Part shown: in pieces, positions 17,320 to 24,721 of the stretch | How the letters are laid out: each line of letters opens with the position of its first letter | Position numbering within the stretch: position 1 is the first letter of the stretch | Notes under the pieces: generated by a model | Databases searched by the model: none | What the model saw: only the letters and a program-made list of their open reading frames with translations | What the model was told of the DNA's origin: nothing | Translations under genes and position numbers: made by a program | Assembly (NCBI RefSeq): GCF_000371965.1 | Contig: NZ_AQUO01000002.1 | Location: 450,001 to 514,000, forward strand | Length of the DNA stretch: 64,000 nt | Direction of reading: 5' to 3' | Origin: Paracoccus sp. N5 | GTDB taxonomy: Bacteria > Pseudomonadota > Alphaproteobacteria > Rhodobacterales > Rhodobacteraceae

Positions 17320-17858
17320 TGTAGTACGACCTCCGAACAGAGACAGATGGCGTCTCGAAGAGATTATATGAACACCAATAAATTACGAATGCACCTTACC
17401 CATACAAATTGTGCATCCTTGCGGGCAGGGATCGTGCCGAACCGCCCCGGTGCGATCGAGCTGTCAAACGATCACTCAACGCCAGGCTGCAATAGGCCGG
17501 AACCGCAGAGGCGTCAATTGGTTAATGGGTGAACAAATTGAATTTTATATGACAGTTTGCGCGTGATAAGGAGCCTTATTGGTTTAATTTGACTGCGAAA
17601 TATGGATCATATGCCTCGGGATGCATCCGAAAAACGCGTTATGCTTGTATGGAACGCAAGAATCCGCCGAGCCATGATGGTGACCGGCTGTTGGCGCCTT
17701 CGCCACAGGAGGCGGCAACTGTCCAAAGGTCGCGCATTTCGTGAAGGACGGGATCGGCTTCGCAGCCGGGTGAGTGCAGGCGCGGAAAGGCGGCGCTTGG
17801 CGTTCGAGGCTGCATGGGATCGCCGAAGCCCGCATGGATGAACCATGCCGGGTGGACC
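17320..17858. other. 539-base AT-richer intergenic region
   Basis: This gap separates the start of the glycan operon (leftward) from the end of the LacI-family gene (leftward). Roughly 17320-17660 is clearly AT-richer than the surroundings and must hold the glycan operon promoter. It also holds a GGAAC-N16-GGTT motif facing right (17499-17523). Short frames exist on both strands (for example 17602-17841 on the plus strand), but their residue composition is Arg/His-rich and unlike the real genes here, so I do not call them. Confidence 0.5.
17499..17523 (+). promoter_or_regulatory. EcfG-like promoter motif, orphan
   Basis: GGAAC at 17499-17503 is followed after exactly 16 bases by GGTT at 17520-17523. 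The same spacing and bases occur before four stress-type genes further right. No convincing gene follows on this strand before the convergent LacI gene, so a small RNA or very short peptide is possible. An AAGGAG at about 17566 lies downstream. Confidence 0.45.
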
Positions 17859-18875
17859 TTAGGCCGGCATCTGCGACGAACGCCTGACGATCAGCTCGGG
17901 AAGGTCGGCCTCGATCATGCGGCTGGAGCCCTCGATCTGGTCCAGCAGCAGATGGACGGCTTTTTCGGCGATTGCCGGCAGGTGCAGATCGACCGCCGTC
18001 AGGGGAGGCTGGGACAGCTTGGCCCTGACCCCGTCATAGCGGGTGACCAGGCGCAGGCGATCCGGCACCGTCCATCCGAGCTCCTGCGCCGCGCGCATCG
18101 CGCCGCTGGCGAAGGCGTCGATGGCCGCGAAGATGCCGTCGATCGACGGGTTCGCGCGCAGCAGCTGCAAGGTTTCCTGATACGCGGTGTCCTCGGCCTC
18201 CTCCTCGCCCATCCGGACGAGCAGCGACGACCCGCCGAATCGCGTGACAAAAGCTTCATAAGCTGCGGCGCTTTCGATCTGACTGGTTCGGGGGGCCGCG
18301 CCGATCAGCGCGGCAACCCGATGGCATCCCTGCTGTGCCAGATGATCCAGCAACAGGGCAGCGGTTTCGCGCGAACGGATGTTCACCGCCGGGATGTCGG
18401 GACGATCGGGCACCGTCCCGATGGAGACGATGGGCGTCTTGCGCTGCTCGAAATAGGCGACCAGCGGATCGTCGCGCATCGGCTCGACCAGGATCACGCC
18501 GTCGAAACCGACCGACCCCTTGCCCTGCGCCGCGGGATGCGGCGGGATCAGGCACAGGGCAAGGTCGCGCGTCAGGGCCGACATCGCGGCAGAAGCCGCA
18601 ATCTCCATCAGGAAGCCCAGCCGCGACGGCCCCGCCGCGACCGCAAAGGGCATCGACGAGGCAAGCGCGATCACGCCTGTCCGCCCGCTGCGCAGCGCCC
18701 GTGCCATCGAGCTTGGATGATAGCCCATCTGGTCCGCGAGCGCCTGGATCCGCTTGGCGGTTTCGGGATCCACATGGCGGCGGCCGCTGAAGGCATGGGA
18801 CACGGTCGTAACCGAAACCCCCGCGGCCTTCGCCAGATCCGAGATGGTGGGTTTGTTCACTCTTTGCTCATTCAT
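17859..18875 (-). CDS. LacI-family transcriptional regulator
   Basis: This 338-residue repressor has the LacI helix-turn-helix at residues 8-30 (KPTISDLAKAAGVSVTTVSH) and the hinge-helix region that follows (MGYHPSSMARALRSGRTGVI). The periplasmic-binding-protein-like effector domain runs from about 62 to 335 (FDGVILVEPMRDDPLVAYFE, GCHRVAALIGAAPRTSQIES). It is transcribed divergently from a nucleobase permease, amidohydrolase and TauE-like permease; the intervening 140 bases hold two CG-centred near-palindromes typical of LacI operators. It therefore probably represses both itself and the transport/deamination operon, with a purine, pyrimidine or related heterocycle as inducer. The inducer identity is inference from context. 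Confidence 0.92.
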   Translation of the reverse strand: MNEQRVNKPTISDLAKAAGVSVTTVSHAFSGRRHVDPETAKRIQALADQMGYHPSSMARALRSGRTGVIALASSMPFAVAAGPSRLGFLMEIAASAAMSALTRDLALCLIPPHPAAQGKGSVGFDGVILVEPMRDDPLVAYFEQRKTPIVSIGTVPDRPDIPAVNIRSRETAALLLDHLAQQGCHRVAALIGAAPRTSQIESAAAYEAFVTRFGGSSLLVRMGEEEAEDTAYQETLQLLRANPSIDGIFAAIDAFASGAMRAAQELGWTVPDRLRLVTRYDGVRAKLSQPPLTAVDLHLPAIAEKAVHLLLDQIEGSSRMIEADLPELIVRRSSQMPA

Positions 18876-18917
18876 CTGATCCCCGCCGCCACATTACCAG
18901 CATCGGCCGCCATCGCA

Positions 18918-18931
18918 ACAAAACGATTTGC
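18918..18931. promoter_or_regulatory. LacI-type operator 1
   Basis: ACAAAACGATTTGC has the CG-centred architecture of LacI-family sites and shares 13 of 14 bases with the second copy 46 bases to the right. It lies in the divergent control region, 43 bases before the LacI start. A weaker CG-centred relative, ACGAATCGGTTTCC, lies just beside it at 18932-18945. Confidence 0.65.
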
Positions 18932-18963
18932 ACGAATCGGTTTCCGTGCTATTCCGCACGTTA

Positions 18964-18977
18964 GCAAAACGATTTGC
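18964..18977. promoter_or_regulatory. LacI-type operator 2
   Basis: GCAAAACGATTTGC is an almost perfect palindrome about a central CG; only the bases at positions 6 and 9 break symmetry. It lies 39 bases upstream of the permease ATG at 19016, where a bound repressor would block transcription. The 46-base centre-to-centre spacing to operator 1 would allow looping or cooperative binding. Confidence 0.72.
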
Positions 18978-19015
18978 ATAAGCAGACGAACGCATCTCAA
19001 CAGGGGAAATCCAAC

Positions 19016-20359
19016 ATGCCGACCGCGATAGATTCCGTTCCGCCAACCGATCCCGTGGACGAAAGGCTGCCGCTCAAGGATCTGATCCTTTACGGGTTCC
19101 AGCATGTGCTGGTGATGGCCGCCTCGCCGATCACGGCGGTGTTTCTGGTCGCGCAGACCCTGGGCTTCGATGCGGGCCTGACCGTCTCGATCATCAGCGC
19201 CACCTTCCTGGTCTGCGGCCTCGGCTCGATCCTGCAAAGTTTCGGGCCTGCCGGTTTCGGCGCACGGCTGCCCTTCATCATGGTCCCGGGTGGCGCGCCG
19301 ATTGCGATCTTTCTCGCCATCGCCACGCAAACCGATGTGCAGACCGCCGTCGGTGCGGTGCTGATGACCGGCGTCTTCTATTTCCTGGCCCTGCCGGTCT
19401 TTCGGCGCCTGCTGCGGTTCTTTCCGCCGATCGTGGTCGGCACCATGCTGCTGCTGGTCGCGGTGAACCTGGTCAAGATCTATGGTGGCACCATCACCGG
19501 GCGCTCGGGCGAGGCGCATTTCGCCGATCCGGTCAATGTCGGACTGGCGCTGGCGACCATCGCGCTGACCGTGATCTTTTCGCGCGTGTTCACCGGCACG
19601 TTGCAGCGCATCTCGGTCATGCTGGGGCTGATCGCGGGCACGCTGCTGGCGGCCGCCCTGGGCAGGCTGGATGTGTCGGGCGTGATGCAGGGTCCGCTGA
19701 TCGCGGTGCCGCAGTTGTTCCCCTTCGGGATGCCCAAGTTCGATATCGTTGCGGCGCTGCCGCTGATCATCTTCTCGATCATCTCGATGGCCGAGGCGAC
19801 CGGCCAGACCATCGCCACGGCCGAGATCGTGGACCGCAAGGGCGACGCCCATGCCATCGTGCCGCGCACCATCCGCGGCGATGCGGTGGCCTCGATCGTG
19901 GGCAGCATGTTCGGAACCTCGCTGATCATCACCTCGGGCGAGAACGTGGGCATCGTGCGCGCCACGGGCGTCCGCTCACGCTATGTCACGGCGATGGCGG
20001 GGGTGATCCTGGTCGTGATCGCGCTGATCGCGCCGGTCTCGCGGCTGGCGAGCGTCCTGCCCGGTCCGGTCGTGGGCGGCACGGCGATCATCGTGTTTTC
20101 CATCATCGGCGTGATTGGCATCCATGTCCTGTCCCGCGTGGACCTGCGCGAACACGGCGCGATGTTCACGCTGGCCTCGGGCCTGGCCATGGGGCTGATG
20201 CCGATCCTGGTGCCCGGGGTCTATAGCCAGTTTCCGCAATGGTCGCAGATGATCCTGGGCAATGGCCTGGCGATGGGCACGATCACGGCGGCGCTCGTCA
20301 ATGCCTTCTTCCAGTTCAACGCCCCAAAACCCCTTGAAAACACGGAGCATGCCCAATGA
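19016..20359 (+). CDS. Nucleobase:cation symporter-2 (xanthine/uracil permease family)
   Basis: This 447-residue protein starts at the ATG at 19016 behind AGGGGA; an in-frame TTG at 18974 lies inside the operator and is unlikely. It has the hydrophobic pattern of NCS2 permeases, about 12-14 membrane segments. It opens with LILYGFQHVLVMAASPITAV, which carries the QH motif of helix 1. GGAPIAIFLAIATQTDVQTA follows, and the signature helix-8 region reads IISMAEATGQTIATAEIVDR, then GDAVASIVGSMFGTSLIITS. It would import a purine or pyrimidine with a proton. The next gene, overlapping as ATGA, is an amidohydrolase that probably deaminates the imported compound. Confidence 0.9.
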   Translation: MPTAIDSVPPTDPVDERLPLKDLILYGFQHVLVMAASPITAVFLVAQTLGFDAGLTVSIISATFLVCGLGSILQSFGPAGFGARLPFIMVPGGAPIAIFLAIATQTDVQTAVGAVLMTGVFYFLALPVFRRLLRFFPPIVVGTMLLLVAVNLVKIYGGTITGRSGEAHFADPVNVGLALATIALTVIFSRVFTGTLQRISVMLGLIAGTLLAAALGRLDVSGVMQGPLIAVPQLFPFGMPKFDIVAALPLIIFSIISMAEATGQTIATAEIVDRKGDAHAIVPRTIRGDAVASIVGSMFGTSLIITSGENVGIVRATGVRSRYVTAMAGVILVVIALIAPVSRLASVLPGPVVGGTAIIVFSIIGVIGIHVLSRVDLREHGAMFTLASGLAMGLMPILVPGVYSQFPQWSQMILGNGLAMGTITAALVNAFFQFNAPKPLENTEHAQ

Positions 20360-21753
20360 CCGACCTGCGCCCGACCTTTGCCCGGACCGACAACCTGATC
20401 GTCGCGCCCGGCCGGCTGCTGGCGGATGACGGGCCGCAGCCGGGCATGGCCGTGCTGCTGCAGGGCGGGCGCTTTGCCGATATCGGCACGGCCGCCGCGC
20501 TGCGCACCCGCCATCCCGATGCAAGGGTCGCCGAGCTGCCCGATCACCTGATGATGCCGGGCTTCATCGACACCCATACCCATCTGACGCAGTCGCTGGG
20601 CAAGTCGCTGGTCTTTGGCGAACCCTCCGAGATCTTTCGCCGGATCTGGGTGCCGCTGGAGGGCAGCCTGGACGAGCACATGGTCTATCTGTCCTCGAAA
20701 CTGGCGGCCCTGGAATGTCTGCGCGGCGGCTTCACCACGGCCGTCGATGCCGGCACCCGCTCCGCCGGGCATATCGGCAAGCTGGTCGAGGCCGCGCGCG
20801 AGACGGGGTTGCGCCTGGTCGTGGCCCAGATCTGCAACGATCTGGGTGGCGCGGCGGTGGTTCCCGACCGCGCCGCGATCCTGCGCCTGGCCGAAGCGCA
20901 CCTGGCCGCCTATCAGGCCGATCCGCTGATCCATCCGTCGCTGGCGATCTCGATCCCCGAAGTGGCCAGCGACGCCATGCTGCGCGACATCGCGGCGATG
21001 GCGGCGGCGGCGGGCGCGACGTTCCAGACGCATGTGAACGAGCATCTGGTGGCGGTCGAACGCTCGCTGGTCGCCCATGGCCGCCGCCCGCTGGAGCATC
21101 TGGCCCATGTCGGCGCGCTTGGCCCCCAGACGCTGATCGCGCATTCGACGCTGATCACGCCGTCCGAGATGAACCTGCTGCGCGAGACCGGCGCGGCCGT
21201 CGCCTATAACCCCGTGGCCTCGGTCTGGAAGGGCAATGCGGTGGCGCCCGCCTTGCAGATGCAGGCGCTTGGCATCCGCTTCGGCCTGGGCACCGATGGC
21301 ACCCGCGCCGACGGCTTCCGGCTGATGGATGCGGCGGAAGCCATGCAGCGCACCGCCTATGGCCTGGCCTCGGGCGACAGTTCCTGCGGCGGCGGCTGGC
21401 TGTGGCTGGATGCCGCCACGCGCATGGCGGCCGAGGCCAGCGGTCTGGCCGCCGTCACCGGCCGCATCGCGCCGGGCCTGGCGGCGGATTTCCTGCTGGT
21501 CGATCTGGACCGGCCCGAGTTCACGCCCTCCCATGACCTGACCTGGGAACTGGTGCGCTATGGCAACCGCGACCAGATCGACGCGGTGTTCACGAATGGC
21601 CGGTTGCGCATGGTGCAGGGCTGGCCGGTCGATTGGGACGCCCGCGCCCTGCTGGCCGAGATCCGCGGCCTTGCCGCGCCTGCCATTGCCAAGGCCCCGA
21701 TCCAGCGGATTCATGCAACGGCAGACAGCCTGTTCGCCGGGGGGTTGGCGTGA
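20356..21753 (+). CDS. Amidohydrolase/deaminase (ATZ/TRZ, guanine-deaminase-like)
   Basis: This 465-residue enzyme belongs to the metal-dependent amidohydrolase superfamily, branch of aryl-heterocycle deaminases and chlorohydrolases. Metal ligands are visible: H74 and H76 in DTHTHLTQS, H226 in FQTHVNEH with the acid E229 at the +3 position, H263 in LIAHSTLITPSE and D314 in LGTDGTRADG. The C-terminus returns to the composite beta domain with GRIAPGLAADFLLVDLDRPE. It would hydrolytically deaminate a purine, pterin, triazine or similar ring. Its overlaps (ATGA with the permease, GTGA with the TauE-like gene) and the LacI operators suggest an imported nucleobase analogue as substrate. The exact compound cannot be read from the sequence. 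Confidence 0.88.
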   Translation: MTDLRPTFARTDNLIVAPGRLLADDGPQPGMAVLLQGGRFADIGTAAALRTRHPDARVAELPDHLMMPGFIDTHTHLTQSLGKSLVFGEPSEIFRRIWVPLEGSLDEHMVYLSSKLAALECLRGGFTTAVDAGTRSAGHIGKLVEAARETGLRLVVAQICNDLGGAAVVPDRAAILRLAEAHLAAYQADPLIHPSLAISIPEVASDAMLRDIAAMAAAAGATFQTHVNEHLVAVERSLVAHGRRPLEHLAHVGALGPQTLIAHSTLITPSEMNLLRETGAAVAYNPVASVWKGNAVAPALQMQALGIRFGLGTDGTRADGFRLMDAAEAMQRTAYGLASGDSSCGGGWLWLDAATRMAAEASGLAAVTGRIAPGLAADFLLVDLDRPEFTPSHDLTWELVRYGNRDQIDAVFTNGRLRMVQGWPVDWDARALLAEIRGLAAPAIAKAPIQRIHATADSLFAGGLA

Positions 21754-22460
21754 CCTTGACGATCTTCCTCATGCTCTCGCTTCTGGTTGCTGCCTCTGCC
21801 TTCGTGCAGGGCGCGGTCGGCATCGGCTTTGCCCTGATCATGGCGCCGGTCTTCGGCTTCATCGACGCGAGCTATCTTCCGGTGACGCTGCTGGTCCTGA
21901 TGCTGCCGCTGAATTTCCTAGTCGCCTGGCGCGAGCGGCACATGATCGACCGGCGCGGCGCCGGCTGGATCACGCTCGGGCGGTTCTTCGGCACCTTCCT
22001 GGGCATGGCGGTGCTGATCGCGCTGTCCGTCCGCCAGCTCGAGATCGCGGTCGGCCTGCTGACCGTGCTGGCCGCCGTCGTGGCGCTGCTGTCGCCGCCC
22101 TTCGCCCCCCGCCCGCAGGCATCCCTGGGCGTCGGCCTGTTCACGGGGGTCACGGAAACCGCGACGGGGATCGGCGGCCCGCCGCTTGCGCTTCTCTACC
22201 AGCACGCGCCGGGCCCGATCCTGCGGTCGACCGTCGCCACCTGCTTTCTGGTGGGCGAGGCGATCTCGCTGGTGATCCTGCTGATCGCCGGGCGCATCGG
22301 GCAGGACCAGATGCTGGCGGCGCTCTCTCTGATTCCGGCGGTGCTGATCGGCAGCGCGCTTTCCCGCAGCGTTCATTCCCGCATCAACGGGCCCGCCTTG
22401 CGCCTGGCGGTGCTGATCTTCTCGATCGTCAGCGGCGCGGCCCTGATGCTGAAGGGATAA
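21750..22460 (+). CDS. TauE/SafE-family sulfite-exporter-like permease
   Basis: This 236-residue membrane protein begins at GTG 21750, overlapping the amidohydrolase stop as GTGA. It has about eight hydrophobic segments in two repeats, with the family motifs FVQGAVGIGFALIMAPVFGF near the N-terminus and LFTGVTETATGIGGPPLALL in the second half. TauE/SafE proteins export or import small organic anions such as sulfite, sulfoacetate or oxalate. Its tight coupling to a deaminase suggests it handles a product or co-substrate of that pathway, which is unusual for the family and is inference only. Confidence 0.88.
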   Translation: MTLTIFLMLSLLVAASAFVQGAVGIGFALIMAPVFGFIDASYLPVTLLVLMLPLNFLVAWRERHMIDRRGAGWITLGRFFGTFLGMAVLIALSVRQLEIAVGLLTVLAAVVALLSPPFAPRPQASLGVGLFTGVTETATGIGGPPLALLYQHAPGPILRSTVATCFLVGEAISLVILLIAGRIGQDQMLAALSLIPAVLIGSALSRSVHSRINGPALRLAVLIFSIVSGAALMLKG

Positions 22461-22541
22461 CTGCCGAATCCGCCGGCTGCTGTTTTTGCGACCGCCTTAA
22501 CCTATTTTATCTGCTGTCTGGGCAAGCGGCGCGGTGCGCTA

Positions 22542-22554
22542 GGTGAATTTCACC
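22542..22554. promoter_or_regulatory. 13-base inverted repeat, possible operator
   Basis: GGTGAATTTCACC is a palindrome with one central base, in the gap between the TauE-like gene and the small membrane peptide at 22705. Its position upstream of a membrane-stress-type operon suggests a protein-binding site; no regulator can be named. Confidence 0.35.
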
Positions 22555-22704
22555 GCCGGTCCAGACGCTAACATGCTGGATTGGCAAGAAAATCCGCCCT
22601 GCTATTGCCAGCTCTCGCTCTGGTTGCTCAGGCCATGCGGCAACCAATCGCCCTCGTGACACGTTTAACGCGATGGGAACCACATCGTTGGAGGGGCGAA
22701 GCAC

Positions 22705-22779
22705 ATGCACTCGATAATTTACCTGGTCGGCCTGGTCGTCGTTGTCCTCTTTATTTTGTCTTTGCTGGGGTTACGCTGA
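22705..22779 (+). CDS. 24-residue single-span membrane peptide
   Basis: The ATG at 22705 follows GGAGGGG at a good distance and opens a 24-codon frame reading MHSIIYLVGLVVVVLFILSL and ending in GLR. It is one hydrophobic helix with a positively charged C-terminus. Its TGA overlaps the ATG of the next gene (TGATG at 22777-22781), so the peptide and the large membrane protein are translationally coupled. Such tiny single-span proteins recur in alphaproteobacteria beside stress and envelope genes, but I know no assigned function. It may act as a leader that sets translation of the next gene, or as a subunit partner in the membrane. Confidence 0.7.
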   Translation: MHSIIYLVGLVVVVLFILSLLGLR

Positions 22780-23876
22780 TGGCCGAGATGGATATTCCGC
22801 AAAAATCCGCTGGCAGCTACGTCGATTGGGCAGCTGTCTTTGCCGGGGCAGTGGTGGCGGCGGGTCTCGCCGTGGTTTTCACCACATTCGCTGCAGCTTT
22901 GGGACTGGGCTCGGTCTCGGTCGGGGAAGATGGCGGCATCAGCATGGGCTGGCTCATCGTCACCGCGCTGTTCGTCGTGATCTCGCTTGTCGCGGCGAAC
23001 TGGCTCGGGGGCTATATCGCGGGCCGGATGCGCCGGCCCGTCGGCGCCGCCACGGGCGATGAGGTCAGCGTTCGCGACGGCATCAACGGCCTGGCTGTCT
23101 GGGGCATCGGCATCATCGTCAGCGCCGTTCTGGCCACATCCGCCGTGACCGGCGGCTTGCGTGCGGCCGGAAGTGCCGTCGAAACCGCCGCGCAAGCGAC
23201 CGGATCGGCCGTAGGCGGGATTGCCCAGGGTGCAGGCCAGCTGGCCGGCGGCGTGGTCTCGGGTGCGGGACAGGCGATCGGCGGCGTGGCGCAAGGCGTC
23301 GGCCAAGCTGCCGCCCCCGCGCTGGAGGATGCCATGCCCGCAGGGATGCAGGCCAATCCGCTGGAGTATATCACCGACACCCTGCTGCGCCCGGATGGCC
23401 AGAGCCCGTCGACCACGCTGCAACAGGACGCGGCGGCCGATGCGACCGAGACCCAGCGCCAGATGGTGGGCATCTTCGCGAACCTGGTCCGAACCGGCGA
23501 AATCTCGGATGCGGATCGCGATTACCTGCGCCAGCAGGTCGCCGCCCGCACCGGTCTGAGCGAGCAGGAGGTCAATGCCCGCGTGGACGAGGCGGTGAAC
23601 CGGGCGCAGGCGATCCGGCAGGAGGCGGAGCAGAAGATCGAGGAGGCCAAGGCTCAGGCCGAACAGCTGAAGGCCGAAGCCGAACAGCGCCTTGAAGAAG
23701 CGAAGCAGCAGGCGGCCGATGCGGCCGAGAAGGCGCGCATCACCAGCATCCTGACTGCGTTCTTGCTTGCTGCGTCCGCCCTTGTCGCCGCCGCCGCCGC
23801 CTATATCGGCGCCGTCCATGGCGGCCGGGACCGCGACGACGGCCGCGTATGGGGCGGGCTGTCCTATCGTCGTTAA
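22779..23876 (+). CDS. Membrane protein with coiled-coil insert
   Basis: This 365-residue protein begins at the ATG that overlaps the peptide's stop. It has three N-terminal membrane segments (WAAVFAGAVVAAGLAVVFTT, GWLIVTALFVVISLVAANWL, GLAVWGIGIIVSAVLATSAV). A long Gly/Ala/Gln-rich low-complexity stretch from about 130 to 185 (QATGSAVGGIAQGAGQLAGG) follows, then a charged coiled coil near 270-330 (AEQKIEEAKAQAEQLKAEAE) and a final membrane segment (ITSILTAFLLAASALVAAAA). The coiled coil plus closing helix suggests an envelope-organising or stress protein. I do not recognise the family. A strong hairpin terminator follows directly. Confidence 0.75.
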   Translation: MAEMDIPQKSAGSYVDWAAVFAGAVVAAGLAVVFTTFAAALGLGSVSVGEDGGISMGWLIVTALFVVISLVAANWLGGYIAGRMRRPVGAATGDEVSVRDGINGLAVWGIGIIVSAVLATSAVTGGLRAAGSAVETAAQATGSAVGGIAQGAGQLAGGVVSGAGQAIGGVAQGVGQAAAPALEDAMPAGMQANPLEYITDTLLRPDGQSPSTTLQQDAAADATETQRQMVGIFANLVRTGEISDADRDYLRQQVAARTGLSEQEVNARVDEAVNRAQAIRQEAEQKIEEAKAQAEQLKAEAEQRLEEAKQQAADAAEKARITSILTAFLLAASALVAAAAAYIGAVHGGRDRDDGRVWGGLSYRR

Positions 23877-23885
23877 GCGCAAAAA

Positions 23886-23914
23886 CCTCCTCCCCGGGCC
23901 GCCCGGGGCGGAGG
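23886..23914 (+). terminator. Strong GC hairpin terminator
   Basis: CCTCC-T-CCCCGGG and CCCGGGG-C-GGAGG form a 12-bp stem (one internal mismatch) around a CCG loop, starting 10 bases after the stop of the membrane protein. No T-run follows, as often in this genome. Confidence 0.75.
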
Positions 23915-24018
23915 CTGTCGCAACCATCCGGGCATCGGCGACCCGGGGGCCAGGCAGCGTTTTCCTGTTCGCGCGGGGGCACGATCCAAAGCCGCAAGCG
24001 CGAAATGCCATTTGGGTG

Positions 24019-24043
24019 GGAACATTGCGGCGTTTGCCCGGTT
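24019..24043 (+). promoter_or_regulatory. EcfG-like promoter motif
   Basis: GGAAC (24019-24023), 16 bases, then GGTT (24040-24043), 39 bases before the ATG of the small secreted protein. GGAAC-N16/17-CGTT is the known consensus of the alphaproteobacterial general-stress sigma factor EcfG; GGTT is a close variant shared by all five copies here. Confidence 0.6.
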
Positions 24044-24081
24044 GTCAGCCGCGCCGCCATGGCGCAGGGGAGGAATCGAAT

Positions 24082-24531
24082 ATGAAGGTATCGCTGAAAG
24101 TTCTCATAGCCGGATTGTCCTTGGCCGCTGCCGGCAGCGCCTATGCCGATTGCGCAGCCGATCTGGCGCAGATGGAGAGCGGAATGCCGCAGCAAGCCGC
24201 CGACGGGATGGCGAAGGACGGCTCGACGGCGCCGATGCAAAAGCCCGATCAGGCCCAGGCTGGCGAGAGCAATGGGCAGGACGGCAACCAGATCGCCAAG
24301 GATGGCTCCACCGCTCCGCTTCAAGATGCCGGCAGCAATGTCGCTGATCGAGCGATGTCGGGGCAGGACGCGCAAGCCCAGCAAGAGGGCGACACCACGG
24401 CCGCCGAACAGGCGCAGGCCGAGACCGGCTCCGACGCTCATGCTGCGGCGTTGAAAGAGGCCCGTGCGGCGCTGGAAAAGGGTGACGAGGCTGCCTGCCA
24501 AGCCGCGCTGGAGAAGGCGAAAGCGTCCTGA
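24082..24531 (+). CDS. Small secreted stress-region protein
   Basis: This 149-residue protein begins at the ATG at 24082 after GGGGAGGAATCG. It has a clear signal peptide: MKVSLKVLIAGLSLAAAGSA with AYA-D as the probable cleavage site. The mature part is hydrophilic and disordered, with two copies of a K-D-G-S-T-A-P motif at about residues 45-51 and 73-79, many Gln and Asp, and a short helical C-terminus (ALKEARAALEKGDEAACQAA) ending in Cys-containing helices. Two cysteines remain (in ADCAAD and AACQAA), possibly forming a disulfide in the periplasm. The family is unknown to me. The EcfG-like motif upstream suggests induction in stress or stationary phase. Confidence 0.75.
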   Translation: MKVSLKVLIAGLSLAAAGSAYADCAADLAQMESGMPQQAADGMAKDGSTAPMQKPDQAQAGESNGQDGNQIAKDGSTAPLQDAGSNVADRAMSGQDAQAQQEGDTTAAEQAQAETGSDAHAAALKEARAALEKGDEAACQAALEKAKAS

Positions 24532-24570
24532 TCCGTTGAGCGCCATGCAACGATGCTTAAGGCGCAAGGA

Positions 24571-24600
24571 TCCGCCCCCCGGCCTGAGCCGAGGGGCGGA
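24571..24600. terminator. Hairpin between convergent genes
   Basis: TCCGCCCC (24571-24578) pairs with GGGGCGGA (24593-24600), and an inner GGC/GCC adds to the stem. It lies 40 bases after the small secreted protein and 120 bases before the end of the convergent oxidoreductase gene, so it could serve both. Confidence 0.65.
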
Positions 24601-24721
24601 AACATGCCGTTGAGCCCACCAGCGGGGCTGCGACCAGCGCGGCCCGCTGGCCGCTGCGGCAAGCTGCACATGATCGCCGATCACCACCGGCCATCAGGCG
24701 TCCTCGGCAATTCGCGGCCCA

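Noticed and set aside
17602..17841. 79-codon frame downstream of the orphan promoter
   Set aside because: No ribosome-binding site, Arg-rich composition and overlap with the region before the convergent lacI stop; not called as a gene.
22676..22690. EcfG-like promoter before the 24-residue peptide
   Set aside because: GGAAC is present at 22676 but no GTT element occurs 16-17 bases downstream; a GTT lies only six bases after it.
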